From the NCBI RefSeq assembly GCF_002153745.1, contig NZ_JOPL01000017.1:30257-94256 (forward strand): DNA of 64,000 nucleotides, given 5' to 3'. Every line of letters starts with the position of its first letter. Within the stretch, counting starts at the first letter, position 1. This document shows, piece after piece, positions 9,120 through 18,554 of this stretch. The notes below the pieces were generated by a model. The model saw only the letters and a list, made by a program, of their open reading frames with translations, had not been told where the DNA came from and ran no database searches. Origin of the DNA: Acetobacter sp. DsW_063 (GTDB lineage: Bacteria > Pseudomonadota > Alphaproteobacteria > Acetobacterales > Acetobacteraceae). The translations under genes and the position numbers were made by a program.

Positions 9120-9705
9120 CAATATCGATCTCCGCGAGGGCGGATGACACCGTTCATGTCATCACGCCGAATAAGAACGGTGGTCCAGAATCTCCTGTCC
9201 TGCGCGCGGCCCGGCGCGGCGCAACCTGTCCTGTCGTGCTGTTCGTTCGGAGCGAGCCAGACGGGCTTTCCTCCGCTCGGCCTTCGGCGCGCTTGGCGCC
9301 TACGTTTGCCTGTGTCTCCCTTTCCATGTTCGCCATGAAGACATTATGAAAAGCGCTCGGACGGTCTTGTCTTTATGAGCAAAAACAGGCAAACGGTCCG
9401 GTTCGATCTGGCCTTTGTGTGGTCACGGTATCGAAACCCCGTCGCCATTTTCAAGAAAAATCGCGAACTCTCCTTGCGGGTCGTAAGATAATTCGACGCA
9501 AGCCTCGAGTATTCGGCTTAAGATTCAAAGGCTTGATAATTATTCGTCCGGTCCCCGGTCTTGGGGGCCGTAAATACTGCGAGTCGCGGAACATGCGAGC
9601 GGACGAAACGGGAGTCGGCAAGCCTGGCCGCCGTTTTCAAGCTCCGCGTAACGTTCGGGTCCTCATGGCTGCGACGCCTAAGTCAGGCTCTCGGGTTAAA
9701 CGCCT
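9120..9705. other. Intergenic, prkA promoter region, no gene seen
   Basis: This 586-base stretch separates the prkA start from the stop of the MBL hydrolase gene; both are on the minus strand. It has no convincing coding frame. The part from 9181 to 9300 is rich in short GC hairpins, and a CATAAT hexamer on the minus strand near 9345 could be a -10 element for prkA. A small RNA is possible in 9480-9660, where several short stems occur (for example AAGCC...GGCTT near 9500), but nothing recognisable. Confidence 0.4.
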
Positions 9706-10545
9706 TCATTCCGCGTCGGAACTTGACGAAGACGACAGCGCGCCGCCTTCCACAGAGAAGGTCATCCCATCGAAAGCAGCTTCGATTCCGCTGGGCAGTT
9801 CGCGCTGCATCCACGCCCAATCCATGGCCGTTCCAAGATGCGTGAGAATCGTGCGACGGGGGCGGATACGCGCTGCCCATTCCACTACACGCTCCAGCCA
9901 GCCGTGAGCGGAGTGCGGCTTGAGCTGGAAGCAATCCACCATCCAGCTGTCGACGCCTTCAAGAAGCGTCAGAACATCATCCGTAAAAGAAGCAACATCA
10001 GTGCAGTAAGCAAACGAGCCGCAGCGGAAGCCCAGTGAGTTCAGCTTTCCATGATCCTGCTCGAACACGGTCAGCGAAAGTCCTGCTATGTCCAGAACCT
10101 GCCCAGCCGCAATTGGCCGAGCCACAACACCCGGCCGGAAGAAATCTTTTGTGGTCCATGGCCGGAACGCGTAATCGAACCGCGTCCGCACCTCTTCCAG
10201 CGTCTCCGAAGTTCCAAATGCCTCGATCGCCCGGCCAGCGGCCCAATTAAGCGGCCTTACGTCGTCCAGACCCGCGATATGATCGGCGTGGGCGTGCGTG
10301 TAGAAAATTGCGTCGATGCCGCCGATCCCGGTCGCCAGCAACTGAGCCCGCAAATCCGGGCCGGTATCGACCAGTATGCGTCGTCCATCCGGCCCGGCCA
10401 GAACGATAGATGATCTCGTCCTGCGGTTCCGCGGTTCAGCAGGATCGCAGGAACCCCACTCACCACGCCCGTCCGGCCCTCCGATCTGCGGCACGCCAGA
10501 CGAGCCGCCGCACCCAAGAACCGTGATGCTCAACTGTGCGCTCAC
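9706..10545 (-). CDS. MBL-fold metallo-hydrolase (PhnP-like)
   Basis: The metallo-beta-lactamase fold is shown by FYTHAHADHIAGLDD, with zinc ligands His84, His86, Asp88 and His89, an upstream LVDTGPDLR, and a late THLGTAMDW. At 279 residues it resembles the PhnP/RNase Z-like phosphodiesterase group that often sits beside tatD and metG in alphaproteobacteria. The substrate is unknown; a cyclic phosphodiester or nucleotide derivative is likely for this subgroup. The start is a GTG at 10545. It follows tatD by 60 bases and is probably the last gene of the metG-tatD unit. The serine-rich C-terminal tail (SSSSSSDAE) is unusual. Confidence 0.85.
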   Translation of the reverse strand: MSAQLSITVLGCGGSSGVPQIGGPDGRGEWGSCDPAEPRNRRTRSSIVLAGPDGRRILVDTGPDLRAQLLATGIGGIDAIFYTHAHADHIAGLDDVRPLNWAAGRAIEAFGTSETLEEVRTRFDYAFRPWTTKDFFRPGVVARPIAAGQVLDIAGLSLTVFEQDHGKLNSLGFRCGSFAYCTDVASFTDDVLTLLEGVDSWMVDCFQLKPHSAHGWLERVVEWAARIRPRRTILTHLGTAMDWAWMQRELPSGIEAAFDGMTFSVEGGALSSSSSSDAE

Positions 10546-10605
10546 CGAGCCACCCGTCCGTCAGTCACGCATACGTCCTCTTCGCAAAAGTTGGTGGCGC
10601 CGCTT

Positions 10606-11433
10606 TTAAGGCGCCGGTCGTCGGGCTTTGGTGAAGAGGCGATGAAAATTCGCAGTCGTGACGCCCGCGAAGGCCGAAGGTTCGAGCCCGACCGTATCCG
10701 CAACCGTAGCGGCGGTGAAAGCGACGTAAGATGGTTCATTGCGCTTCCCACGCTTCGGGGCGGGCGCGAGATACGGAGAATCCGTCTCCACCAGCAGACG
10801 ATCATGCGGCACGGTCCGCGCGATGTCGCGCAGTTCCGAAGACTTCGGGAATGTCGCGATCCCTGAAAAGCTCAGATAACCGCCAAGCGCGAGCGCCCTG
10901 CGCGCCAGATCCGGCCCGGACGCGAAGCAGTGCAACAGGAACGGAAAAGCGCCACGCGTCTCCGTCTCGTCCTCCAGAATCGCTGCGACGTCATCATCGG
11001 CCTGGCGCGCGTGGATGACCAGCGGCAGGCCAGTCAGGCGCGCGGCGTGGATGTGCGCCCGGAAACTCGCTTGCTGAAGCGGGCGTATCTCCGCCGCCCC
11101 ATGGAAATAATCGAGCCCGCTTTCTCCGATCGCCACGACCTCCGGCTCGTCGCTGAGTTCTGCTATCCGCGCGGCCTCTGGGGTCTCTTCTTCATCCACG
11201 TGGTCCGGATGCGTGCCAATTGAGCACCAGATTGCGAGATCCGGTCGGGAATGACGGGTCAGCGCCTTCTGCTCATGCTGGCGAGACAACCGCGTGCCGA
11301 TTGTCACCATACCGTCCAGACCCGCTTCCCGTGCGCGGTCGAGCAACTGAGGCAGTTCCTCGTTCGAAAAATGATCGAGGTGACAATGCGAGTCTATCAA
11401 GCCCGCCGTATGACCCGCCCCCTGAGCCGTCAT
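10606..11433 (-). CDS. tatD: TatD family metal-dependent hydrolase (DNase)
   Basis: The protein is a TIM-barrel TatD/YcfH nuclease-like enzyme of 275 residues. All family metal-site blocks are present: DSHCHLDH near residue 14, AIGESGLDY, PLVIHARQ, LLHCFASG and LVETDSPYLAP. Members cleave DNA 3'-5' or act as D-aminoacyl-tRNA deacylases in some lineages. Its ATG overlaps the metG stop by four bases (ATGA), a conserved bacterial linkage. Confidence 0.93.
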   Translation of the reverse strand: MTAQGAGHTAGLIDSHCHLDHFSNEELPQLLDRAREAGLDGMVTIGTRLSRQHEQKALTRHSRPDLAIWCSIGTHPDHVDEEETPEAARIAELSDEPEVVAIGESGLDYFHGAAEIRPLQQASFRAHIHAARLTGLPLVIHARQADDDVAAILEDETETRGAFPFLLHCFASGPDLARRALALGGYLSFSGIATFPKSSELRDIARTVPHDRLLVETDSPYLAPAPKRGKRNEPSYVAFTAATVADTVGLEPSAFAGVTTANFHRLFTKARRPAP

Positions 11434-12977
11434 TGGGCAGTTCCTGCTTCAGGCTCGACGAAGCGCGGGAAAATGCCCTCGGGCTTCGGAAGGACGCGAC
11501 CTCCCGGAAGCGGCGTATCCAGCGCAGCAAGAGTCCTCTCATCTGTCGTGACGCCAAGCTGCGTCAGCATCTTGTCCATGCTGCCCGGCATGTATGGCTG
11601 CAGTACGGTCGCGATGACTCGCAGGGCGTCGGCCAGAACACGAAGGACCGCCTCCATTCTCACAGGGTCAGTCTTCTTGAGAGCCCAAGGCGCCTGATGG
11701 TCGATGTAGGCGTTGCAGGCACGGATCAGCTTCCACGTTTCCTCCAGCGCGTCCGTCAGGGCGACCCGGCTGATCTGCTCCGCCATCACAGACGGCAGTA
11801 TAGAGGCCTGTCCGAACAGATGCGTATCGGCTTCCGTAAGCGGACCGCGTTCCGGTAGGACGCCGCCGCAATTGCGCGCGATCAGCGACAGCGTCCGCTG
11901 CGCCAGATTGCCAAGGTCGTTGGCGAGTTCAACGTTCATTCTGGATATCAGAGAACGTCTGGAAAGGTCTGAATCTCCACCGAAAGGCACTTCGCGAATC
12001 AGGAAGAACCGCACTGCGTCGAGACCGAACTCCGCGACGAGATCACGCGGGTCGATCACGTTGCCCACGGACTTGCTCATCTTCTCGCCCTCGACCGTCC
12101 ACCAGCCGTTCGAGAACACCATCGACGGCAGATCGATCCCGGCGGCCATCAGGAAGGCCGGCCAGTAAACCGTATGGAAACGGGCGATGTCCTTGCCGAC
12201 CATATGCAGGTTCGCGGGCCAGAAAGCCATGCGGGGCGCCGACGTATCGGGAAACCCCAGGGCAGTCAGGTAATTGGCGAGAGCGTCGAACCACACATAC
12301 ATGACGTGGTCTTCGTCGCCCGGCACCGGCACACCCCATTTGAAGCTGGTGCGGCTGATCGACAGGTCGCGAAGGCCCTGCTTCACGAAGCTGACAATCT
12401 CGTTCTTTCGTCCGACGGGACCGATGAACTGTGGATGCTTCTCGTACAGCTCCAGCAGCCGATCCTGGTATGCCGACAGTCGGAAGAAATAGGATGGTTC
12501 CCGCATCCACTCGACGGGCGCTCCCGAAGGAGCCACTTTCGTACCGTCGGGCCGCGTGACCAGCTCGTCCTCACCGTAAAACGCCTCGTCACGCAGGGCG
12601 TACCAACCCTCATACGCACCGAGATAGATATCCCCGCCGGCTGCAACTTTCTCCCATAACGCCTGCGCCCCGGCTTTGTGGCGAGGCTCCGTGGTGCGGA
12701 TGAAGTCGTCGTAAGAAATCCCCATGGCGTCCGCAACCGCGCGGAACTCGGTGGCGAAACGGTCCGTGAACGCCTGCGGCTCTTCCCCTGCGGCCAGAGC
12801 GGCCTGCTCAACTTTCTGGCCATGCTCGTCCGTGCCAGTCAGGAAGAACACGTCCTTGCCGGAAAGACGATTGAAGCGCGCGACGATGTCGGCGGCGATC
12901 GACGTGTAGGCGTGACCGATATGGGGTGCGCCATTCACATAGTAGATCGGGGTGGTCACATAGAAACGGCCGCTCAT
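11430..12977 (-). CDS. metG: Methionine--tRNA ligase
   Basis: This cytoplasmic class I synthetase charges tRNA-Met. The HIGH signature is at 19-22 (GAPHIGHAYTS) and KMSKS occurs in GEKMSKSVGNVIDP near residue 300. At 515 residues it is the short form, lacking the C-terminal dimerisation/tRNA-binding extension of the E. coli enzyme. I see no Cys-rich zinc knuckle, which is typical of the MetG2 subtype of alphaproteobacteria. It is coupled to tatD downstream. The 269 bases before it contain no gene, so it probably has its own promoter. Two tRNAs with a CAT anticodon, its substrates, are also in this window. Confidence 0.97.
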   Translation of the reverse strand: MSGRFYVTTPIYYVNGAPHIGHAYTSIAADIVARFNRLSGKDVFFLTGTDEHGQKVEQAALAAGEEPQAFTDRFATEFRAVADAMGISYDDFIRTTEPRHKAGAQALWEKVAAGGDIYLGAYEGWYALRDEAFYGEDELVTRPDGTKVAPSGAPVEWMREPSYFFRLSAYQDRLLELYEKHPQFIGPVGRKNEIVSFVKQGLRDLSISRTSFKWGVPVPGDEDHVMYVWFDALANYLTALGFPDTSAPRMAFWPANLHMVGKDIARFHTVYWPAFLMAAGIDLPSMVFSNGWWTVEGEKMSKSVGNVIDPRDLVAEFGLDAVRFFLIREVPFGGDSDLSRRSLISRMNVELANDLGNLAQRTLSLIARNCGGVLPERGPLTEADTHLFGQASILPSVMAEQISRVALTDALEETWKLIRACNAYIDHQAPWALKKTDPVRMEAVLRVLADALRVIATVLQPYMPGSMDKMLTQLGVTTDERTLAALDTPLPGGRVLPKPEGIFPRFVEPEAGTAQ

Positions 12978-13246
12978 GTCTGCTCTTGGCTTCCCGGTTG
13001 CTCTGGTCGAGGGGTTGCGTGCGAGGCAAGACTTGGCGATTCGCCGGTCCTGCCGCGTGCTTGTCGATAGAAGTCACCCATACCGGATGCGGACGTCTCT
13101 CGCGAGGCCCGACGGCATGTTCTCCACGCAATCACCGTCTTCAGACAACGGTTTGGCGGTCATGTCGGCGGATTATCGCCGCATTCCATTCGCCGTAGAC
13201 GACGCAGGCGTACGACGACCGGCCAGCGGCTCGCCACGACCTGATG

Positions 13247-14257
13247 CTAATGCCCGCCAGCGACCGACAGCGCTTCAATGACCGCTTCCTGCTTGTCGAG
13301 ATTGAAGCGTTCTGTTTCCGATCGGATGCGGCCCACATTCGTCCAGCGTTCAGCCAGCGCCGCGCTCTCCTCCAGCCGTCCGGCCCGCCGCGTCGCCGAC
13401 GCCAGCGCGTTCGCCAGAAGCGTGAAGAAAAGCGGGAATCCGACGTCGCTGCGGGATATTCCCTCCGCGACGTCAAGCATCCGCGCGACGCTCATGCCAG
13501 CCAAAGCTTCCTGCGCAACGCCAGCCAACGCACCGCCTTTGTCAGCAAGCAACGCAATCGCGCGCCCCGGCGATCCCTGCGCCAGCGGGAGCACGCGCTC
13601 GATCTCCGACGGCTCCGCATCGCTCGCCTCGAGCATCAGAACGGCGCGCACCGACGCGTCGTCCAACGGCGGCACGGTCAACGTCCGGCACCGGCTGCGA
13701 ATAGTGGGCAGGAGCCGCCCCGGCGTCGCACAAGTCAGAAGCAGAATCGCCCGATTGGGCGGTTCCTCAAGCACCTTAAGCAGCGCATTCGCCGCGTTGC
13801 GGTTCATCGTATCGACGTTGTCGACCAGCACCACCCGCCACCCGCCCTCAGCGGCCGTCCGATGGAGAAAGGCGCCAATCGGCCGAATCTCATCCGCGAC
13901 GATTTCACCGCGAAAACGCTGCTTTTTCTCGTCGTAACTGCGGCCGATGGCCAGAAGGTCCGGGTGGGAGCCCGCCGTCACCTGCCTGCCCGCCGAAGAA
14001 GCCTCGTCTTCGCCGTTGAGCAAAATTCGAGCCATGCGAAAAGCCAGAGCAGCCTTGCCGATACCTTCTGGTCCGGTGAGCAGCCAGGCGTGATGAAGCC
14101 TGCCGGTCGCAAACGCATTTCTGAAGGCCGCAAGACTGGCCTGATGTCCCGTCAGGGACATGGAGGCTCTTCGCGCCTTGTCGAGCGGTCGCTCTTCCGT
14201 CGCTATCGGAGCCGCCGCGCTCGCGGTCTTGGAGCGTGAACCTCGGGGCGCGGCCAT
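13247..14257 (-). CDS. holB: DNA polymerase III delta' subunit
   Basis: This is a clamp-loader subunit, an AAA+ protein of 336 residues. Its P-loop region reads TGPEGIGKAALAFRMA, and the later blocks VVLVDNVDTMNRNAANALLKVLEEPP and LLTCATPGRLLPTIRSRC are the Walker B/sensor and SRC-type segments of the delta'/tau family. The Walker A is close to complete. It helps load the beta clamp during replication. It starts two bases after the tmk stop, the classic tmk-holB pair. Confidence 0.95.
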   Translation of the reverse strand: MAAPRGSRSKTASAAAPIATEERPLDKARRASMSLTGHQASLAAFRNAFATGRLHHAWLLTGPEGIGKAALAFRMARILLNGEDEASSAGRQVTAGSHPDLLAIGRSYDEKKQRFRGEIVADEIRPIGAFLHRTAAEGGWRVVLVDNVDTMNRNAANALLKVLEEPPNRAILLLTCATPGRLLPTIRSRCRTLTVPPLDDASVRAVLMLEASDAEPSEIERVLPLAQGSPGRAIALLADKGGALAGVAQEALAGMSVARMLDVAEGISRSDVGFPLFFTLLANALASATRRAGRLEESAALAERWTNVGRIRSETERFNLDKQEAVIEALSVAGGH

Positions 14258-14259
14258 CG

Positions 14260-14919
14260 CTACCGCGCCTTCAGGAAAGATTCGATCCGACTGGCGACGG
14301 TGGCGGTGATCGTCTCCGGGCTGTCAACATCGGAGGATACACGAAGAAAACGCCCCGGCTCCGACGAAGCAACTGCGGCGAACCCTTCCGTCACCCGCAG
14401 GTGAAAAGACGGGTCAGCCTGCTCGTAACGATCGAGAGCAGCCACACCGCCGGTTATGGCCGCCGTACGGGCCTCTATCCGGCGACGCCCTATGGCTGGA
14501 GCGACTTCAAACAGGATAGTGAGATCCGGGGCGAGCCCCACCTCGCGGCTCAGCCGCGCGATAAGGGCGAGAACGGCCGGGTCGGCGTGTCCTTGTCCAT
14601 ATCCTTGATAAGCCATCGTGGAGTCGAAAAAACGATCGCATAGAACGATCCGTCCTGCCTCGATCGCCGGACGGATCACATTGTCGACGTGGTCGCAACG
14701 GGCTGCAAAGTGAGCCATGATTTCAGCCCGCAACGAAAACGTTACGCCGCCGAACAACAGCAGTTCTCGCAATGCCTCCGCCGCAGGCGAGCCGCCGGGC
14801 TCCCGGGTCGTCAGTACGTCATATCCCATGCGGGTCAGAACCGGGGCCAAAGCGCGCAGTTGCGTAGACTTCCCCGCGCCTTCGCCTCCTTCCAGCGTGA
14901 TGAAAACGCCCCGCGTCAT
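14260..14919 (-). CDS. tmk: Thymidylate kinase
   Basis: The enzyme phosphorylates dTMP to dTDP. The P-loop EGGEGAGKSTQ lies at about residues 9-19, the DRF motif is in LCDRFFDSTMAYQGYGQG, and the lid-region arginines follow (IGRRRIEAR). The ATG at 14919 (MTRGVFITLEGG) has GGAG six bases upstream and gives 219 residues, the usual family size. A start 21 bases earlier has no ribosome-binding site. It is followed directly by holB. The 271 bases upstream, back to dacA, are AT-rich and probably contain the tmk promoter. Confidence 0.96.
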   Translation of the reverse strand: MTRGVFITLEGGEGAGKSTQLRALAPVLTRMGYDVLTTREPGGSPAAEALRELLLFGGVTFSLRAEIMAHFAARCDHVDNVIRPAIEAGRIVLCDRFFDSTMAYQGYGQGHADPAVLALIARLSREVGLAPDLTILFEVAPAIGRRRIEARTAAITGGVAALDRYEQADPSFHLRVTEGFAAVASSEPGRFLRVSSDVDSPETITATVASRIESFLKAR

Positions 14920-15131
14920 TGCTGCTCCATTGCCCACCACACCATCGAGGCCAGGTTCGTCCAGTTATTGTCGCCGCCTTTGAAGAGCGGTCGAATGAAT
15001 TGACGGTAGATATTAATAAATTTATTTAAAAACAACTCGCTACATACGTTTTCCAACAAAACACTTCACTGAATATGTCGCCAAAGAAAAAAGCCAATTG
15101 CAAATGGGGCGCGTTCAAAGTCATCTCACAA

Positions 15132-15161
15132 GGCGTCATTTTTTATTTCAAAAACAACGCC
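15132..15161 (-). terminator. Possible terminator hairpin after dacA
   Basis: About 30 bases past the dacA stop there is a long hairpin: GGCGT (15132-15136) pairs with ACGCC (15157-15161), and inside it a T-run pairs with an A-run around an ATTTC loop. A mismatch separates the two stems. No clean U-tract follows on the minus strand, so this is a weak call. Confidence 0.4.
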
Positions 15162-15190
15162 ATGCGCAATCACACCTCGACTGAATCTCT

Positions 15191-16531
15191 TCAGTGTCCG
15201 CCCAGCCCCAGGCGATAAGCGACACGCCCGCCAAACCCGAGCTTCCCCGTACCCTCACTTGCGATCAGTGGAACTGAGAGAGACGTCGCCGCTGACGGCT
15301 GGGGAGCGATCGGCGCCACACCACCTGCAACGGGCGCCGGGGTGGGCGCTGGCGGAACTGCCGCCGGCGCACCAGCGATCGTCACGGTCAGGCGCCCGAT
15401 CTCCTGCCCGGCCGCAACCGGCGCGATCAACGGAGATGCATAATCCACGCCGACCTGGACGCGAGATTGCCAGCCATGAGGCAGAACCATGGTGACGTCA
15501 CGCGCCACAGCGACCGGCACGGTTCGCGCTTCGCCCATCCAGACCGGCGCCTGATCGACGATCTGCCCCTTACGAACGATCGTCGCGGTTTCAAAATTCG
15601 CGAACGCCCATGACAAAAGGCGCTCTCCCTCATGCGCGCGCTCATTCGAAGAGGCCATGCCATTCAAAGCCATGACGACACGACGGTCGCCGCGAAGTGA
15701 GGACGCACAAAGTCCGAAACCGCCAGCGTCCGTGTGTCCTGTCTTCAACCCGTCGGCCAGCCCTTTGTCGACCAGAACGTTACGGTTTCCTTGACTTATC
15801 TTGTTGAATTTAAAATCTTTTTCCGAAAAATAGTGATAATACTGCGGAAAATCCCTGATCAGATGCGTCGCAATGGTGGAAACGTCTCTCGCGGACATGT
15901 AGTGGCCTTCCGCAGGCCAGCCGGTCGAGTTCATGAAGTGACTGTTGGTCATGCCCAGCTTCGCGGCGGTGTCATTCATCAGCGCGACGAACTGCTCCTC
16001 CGACCCTGAAATACCCTCAGCCAGCACGATGCAGGCGTCATTGCCCGACTGGATGAGCATTCCTTGAATCAGTTCCTCGACCGCCACGCTTTCGCCGAGC
16101 GGCACGAACATCTTCGATCCCTGCATGCGCCAGGCGCGCTCGCTGACCGGCAGGGACTGGTCGAGCTTCAGCCTGCCGGACTGCAGCATTCCGAACACGA
16201 CATAGGCGGTCATCATCTTGGTGAGGGATGATGGCGGCATCCGCTCGTCCGCCGCCTTTTCCATCAACACGATGCCGGAATTGAAATCGACGATGCACAC
16301 CCAGCGGGCGACGGTGTCCACCGGTCCGATCGGCGTTGTCGCGGGCGCGCCGCCAGTCGCAACGACGGCGCCGGAGTCATCGGTCGCCTTCGACGCTGCG
16401 GGCTTGTGCGTCGCATGACCGCCACGACGCGGGTGCGCGGCCAAAGCCGCGTCAAGGTTTCCAGAAAGGCCGGAAACGCCACCGGCAAGGGCGGCTGCGC
16501 CGCTGGCGAGAAGTATGCGTCGGGTCTGCAC
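15191..16531 (-). CDS. dacA: D-alanyl-D-alanine carboxypeptidase (PBP5-like, S11)
   Basis: This periplasmic enzyme trims the terminal D-Ala of peptidoglycan stem peptides. The serine-acylase motifs are all present: SxxK in PPSSLTKMM, SxN in QSGNDAC, and KTG in DGLKTGHTDAGG. The N-terminus has an RR pair followed by LLASGAAALAGG, suggestive of Tat export. The C-terminal 70 residues are Pro/Ala rich (AVPPAPTPAPVAGG), with no clear amphipathic anchor. I prefer a GTG start at 16531 with AGGA seven bases upstream (446 aa) over a TTG two codons earlier. It follows rlpA by nine bases in the mltB-rlpA-dacA operon. Confidence 0.92.
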   Translation of the reverse strand: MQTRRILLASGAAALAGGVSGLSGNLDAALAAHPRRGGHATHKPAASKATDDSGAVVATGGAPATTPIGPVDTVARWVCIVDFNSGIVLMEKAADERMPPSSLTKMMTAYVVFGMLQSGRLKLDQSLPVSERAWRMQGSKMFVPLGESVAVEELIQGMLIQSGNDACIVLAEGISGSEEQFVALMNDTAAKLGMTNSHFMNSTGWPAEGHYMSARDVSTIATHLIRDFPQYYHYFSEKDFKFNKISQGNRNVLVDKGLADGLKTGHTDAGGFGLCASSLRGDRRVVMALNGMASSNERAHEGERLLSWAFANFETATIVRKGQIVDQAPVWMGEARTVPVAVARDVTMVLPHGWQSRVQVGVDYASPLIAPVAAGQEIGRLTVTIAGAPAAVPPAPTPAPVAGGVAPIAPQPSAATSLSVPLIASEGTGKLGFGGRVAYRLGLGGH

Positions 16532-16540
16532 GTTCAAATC

Positions 16541-17488
16541 CTATTCGACGACGATATGAGCGCCGGTTAACCCGATCGCCAGTGCGCGGTCCAGAGCAGC
16601 GTCCGCCTCGTCCACCCCGTTGAAAGGGCCGACGCGCACCGTCCAGGCCGGACCGCTTCCGACTGGACTGGGCCACACGGTTCCCCCAGCCCGAATCGCC
16701 TCCATCGAGGCGTAACGTCGCTGGGTGAAACGTCCAGTCTCTACCCATAATCCACCCGGACGCGGAAATCCCTGTCGGTATGACACAGGGAATCGAGGCA
16801 AGGCGATTTCGCCCGTAACAGCGGCGCCAGACGCGCCGGTCCTCGGGTCGACACGCACGACGCCGGGTGCTGACGTCCCGGGCGGCGGCAGTTCTTGCCG
16901 CGTTACGGTCGCAACCGGCGCCGCCTGCAGCGCAAGCATGGGGCCGCCAGGCAGAGTTTCGGCGTATCCTCGGCTTGACGCCTCGATCTCCTCGACCTCC
17001 ACGCGCGCGGGTCCGGCGCCCATGCCCAGCGCCGCCGCTGCGCGAGGCGTGAGCGAGATAAGCCGCCCCCGTCTGGCTGGACCGCGATCATCAAGGCGCA
17101 CGTCGATCTCACGCCCATTTTCCAGATTGCGGACAGTGACGTCCACGGGCAGTTGTAGCGTCGGGTGCGATCCCGCCATCGCCTGCGGATCGTAGACCTC
17201 GCCGTCGGCGGTTGTCCCGACAGGGCGAGCGTCAGCGTCCACCAGGGCGAGTCCCGTTTCCCGATAGGAAAACTCTTCTCGCGGGTACCGCCAAAGGCCG
17301 TCCGCCTGATAGGCGGCGCCTACGACGTAGTGCGGATGCGCAGTCGGCGGCGACGAGGCCTGACGGCAGGAGACCAGACCAAGCGCCGACGCCCCAAGGG
17401 CGCCGCTCAACCTCAGGCTCCACGCTCCTCGCCTTGCGGCATGTCGCGGCGCACCGGGCGCCCGCCGCAAAGCGCGAGCGGAAATCAT
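16541..17488 (-). CDS. rlpA: RlpA-like septal lytic transglycosylase lipoprotein with SPOR domain
   Basis: RlpA enzymes cleave denuded glycan strands at division septa. The double-psi beta-barrel is at about 60-180: the alphaproteobacterial pre-motif DGLWRYPREEFSYRETG, then TADGEVYDPQAMAGSHPTLQ and the catalytic-Asp region VRLDDRGPARRGRLISL. The conserved His and Asp positions are retained. The last 60 residues (WTVRVGPFNGVDEADAAL) form a SPOR domain that binds denuded peptidoglycan. The start region holds a lipobox-like LVSC, so lipidation is likely. Its ATG overlaps the mltB stop by four bases. Confidence 0.88.
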   Translation of the reverse strand: MISARALRRAPGAPRHAARRGAWSLRLSGALGASALGLVSCRQASSPPTAHPHYVVGAAYQADGLWRYPREEFSYRETGLALVDADARPVGTTADGEVYDPQAMAGSHPTLQLPVDVTVRNLENGREIDVRLDDRGPARRGRLISLTPRAAAALGMGAGPARVEVEEIEASSRGYAETLPGGPMLALQAAPVATVTRQELPPPGTSAPGVVRVDPRTGASGAAVTGEIALPRFPVSYRQGFPRPGGLWVETGRFTQRRYASMEAIRAGGTVWPSPVGSGPAWTVRVGPFNGVDEADAALDRALAIGLTGAHIVVE

Positions 17489-18552
17489 GTCGTCATCAGG
17501 CCCATCAGACCGACGCCGAGCGCATAGTAGTCCGAGGGGTTGTAGCGGCGGATCACATCGAAATTGTGATAAACCATGAACGCCTCGCCGCCCGGCCCGT
17601 CAGGCCGCACGACAGCGCCAATAACGTCTTCATGCGAAAAACGACCACCGTCCTGACGCCGCACTCCGGCCGCCATCCATTGAGCCAGCGAACGCTTATG
17701 CTCGCGCCCGATTTCCGCCTGCTGCAACGTGTCCGGCGCCTGAATCGCCTGCCCCCACGGCTCGCCCGACAGCCAGCCACAGCGTGAGAGGTAGTTTGCG
17801 ATAGACGACAAAACGTCAGGCACGCTCGTCCAGATATTTGCAGGACCGGCGCCATCGAAAGAATGGGCGTAGCTCAGATAAGCGCTGGGCATGAATTGCG
17901 GCTGCCCCATCGCCCCTGCGTAACTTCCGACCATGCCGGATGGCGGGATGCCACGCTCGTTCAGTATTTTCAGCGCCTTGAGCAGTTCGGATCGGAAAAA
18001 CGCGGCGCGGCGCCCGTCGAAAGCAAGCGTCGCAAGAGCGTCGATGACGTTGAAATGGCCGGTCAGCTTGCCGTAGTAGGATTCGAGCCCCCAAATTCCC
18101 ATAATCGGCGTCTCGTCTACGCTCAAGCGCGAGGAAACCTGCCCGATCAGCGACTGGTTTGTCGCGTAGGCCGCTTTTCCGGCGTCTATTTTTCCGGTGC
18201 TGAGCACTTTGGCGCGGTACTGCGCCCAGGTAAGCGTGAACTCCGGCTGGTGACGATCGAGTTCCAGCACCTTCGCATTCGGTCGTTGCGTCAGCGACAG
18301 GGCTTCGGTCACCAGCGACGACGACAGGCCCATGCCGACCGCCTGACTGTGGACCCCGGCAAGAAATGCTTCGTAGGCGCCCGCCCCGCCGGACGCCACT
18401 GCGCGATGAGCAACTGCCCGCGCCAAAACCGGGCGGGGCGCAACAGACAGAGCCGCCACGCCACCCAGCAGGGCGCGCGAAACAGCCCGCCGTCCGGTTT
18501 GCTTGCGTGTTCCGGTTTGCTCAGGCGCGATGACAGGTTCGGGCGTGGACAT
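17485..18552 (-). CDS. mltB: Lytic murein transglycosylase, MltB family
   Basis: This 355-residue exported enzyme cleaves the MurNAc-GlcNAc bond to leave 1,6-anhydro ends. The family block GIWGLESYYGKLTG contains the catalytic Glu, followed by AGAMGQPQFMPSAYLSYA and the SIANYLSRCGW segment. The N-terminus carries GRRAVSRALLGGVAALS, a twin-arginine-like signal, rather than a lipobox. It is the first enzyme of a three-gene peptidoglycan operon (mltB-rlpA-dacA) and begins three bases after the stop of the small repeat-protein gene. Together the three gene products could process the septal wall. Confidence 0.92.
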   Translation of the reverse strand: MSTPEPVIAPEQTGTRKQTGRRAVSRALLGGVAALSVAPRPVLARAVAHRAVASGGAGAYEAFLAGVHSQAVGMGLSSSLVTEALSLTQRPNAKVLELDRHQPEFTLTWAQYRAKVLSTGKIDAGKAAYATNQSLIGQVSSRLSVDETPIMGIWGLESYYGKLTGHFNVIDALATLAFDGRRAAFFRSELLKALKILNERGIPPSGMVGSYAGAMGQPQFMPSAYLSYAHSFDGAGPANIWTSVPDVLSSIANYLSRCGWLSGEPWGQAIQAPDTLQQAEIGREHKRSLAQWMAAGVRRQDGGRFSHEDVIGAVVRPDGPGGEAFMVYHNFDVIRRYNPSDYYALGVGLMGLMTT

Positions 18553-18554
18553 CG

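Noticed and set aside
15093..15110. GCC...GGGC hairpin next to a run of six A's, considered as the dacA terminator
   Set aside because: Only three base pairs are consistent once mismatches are counted.
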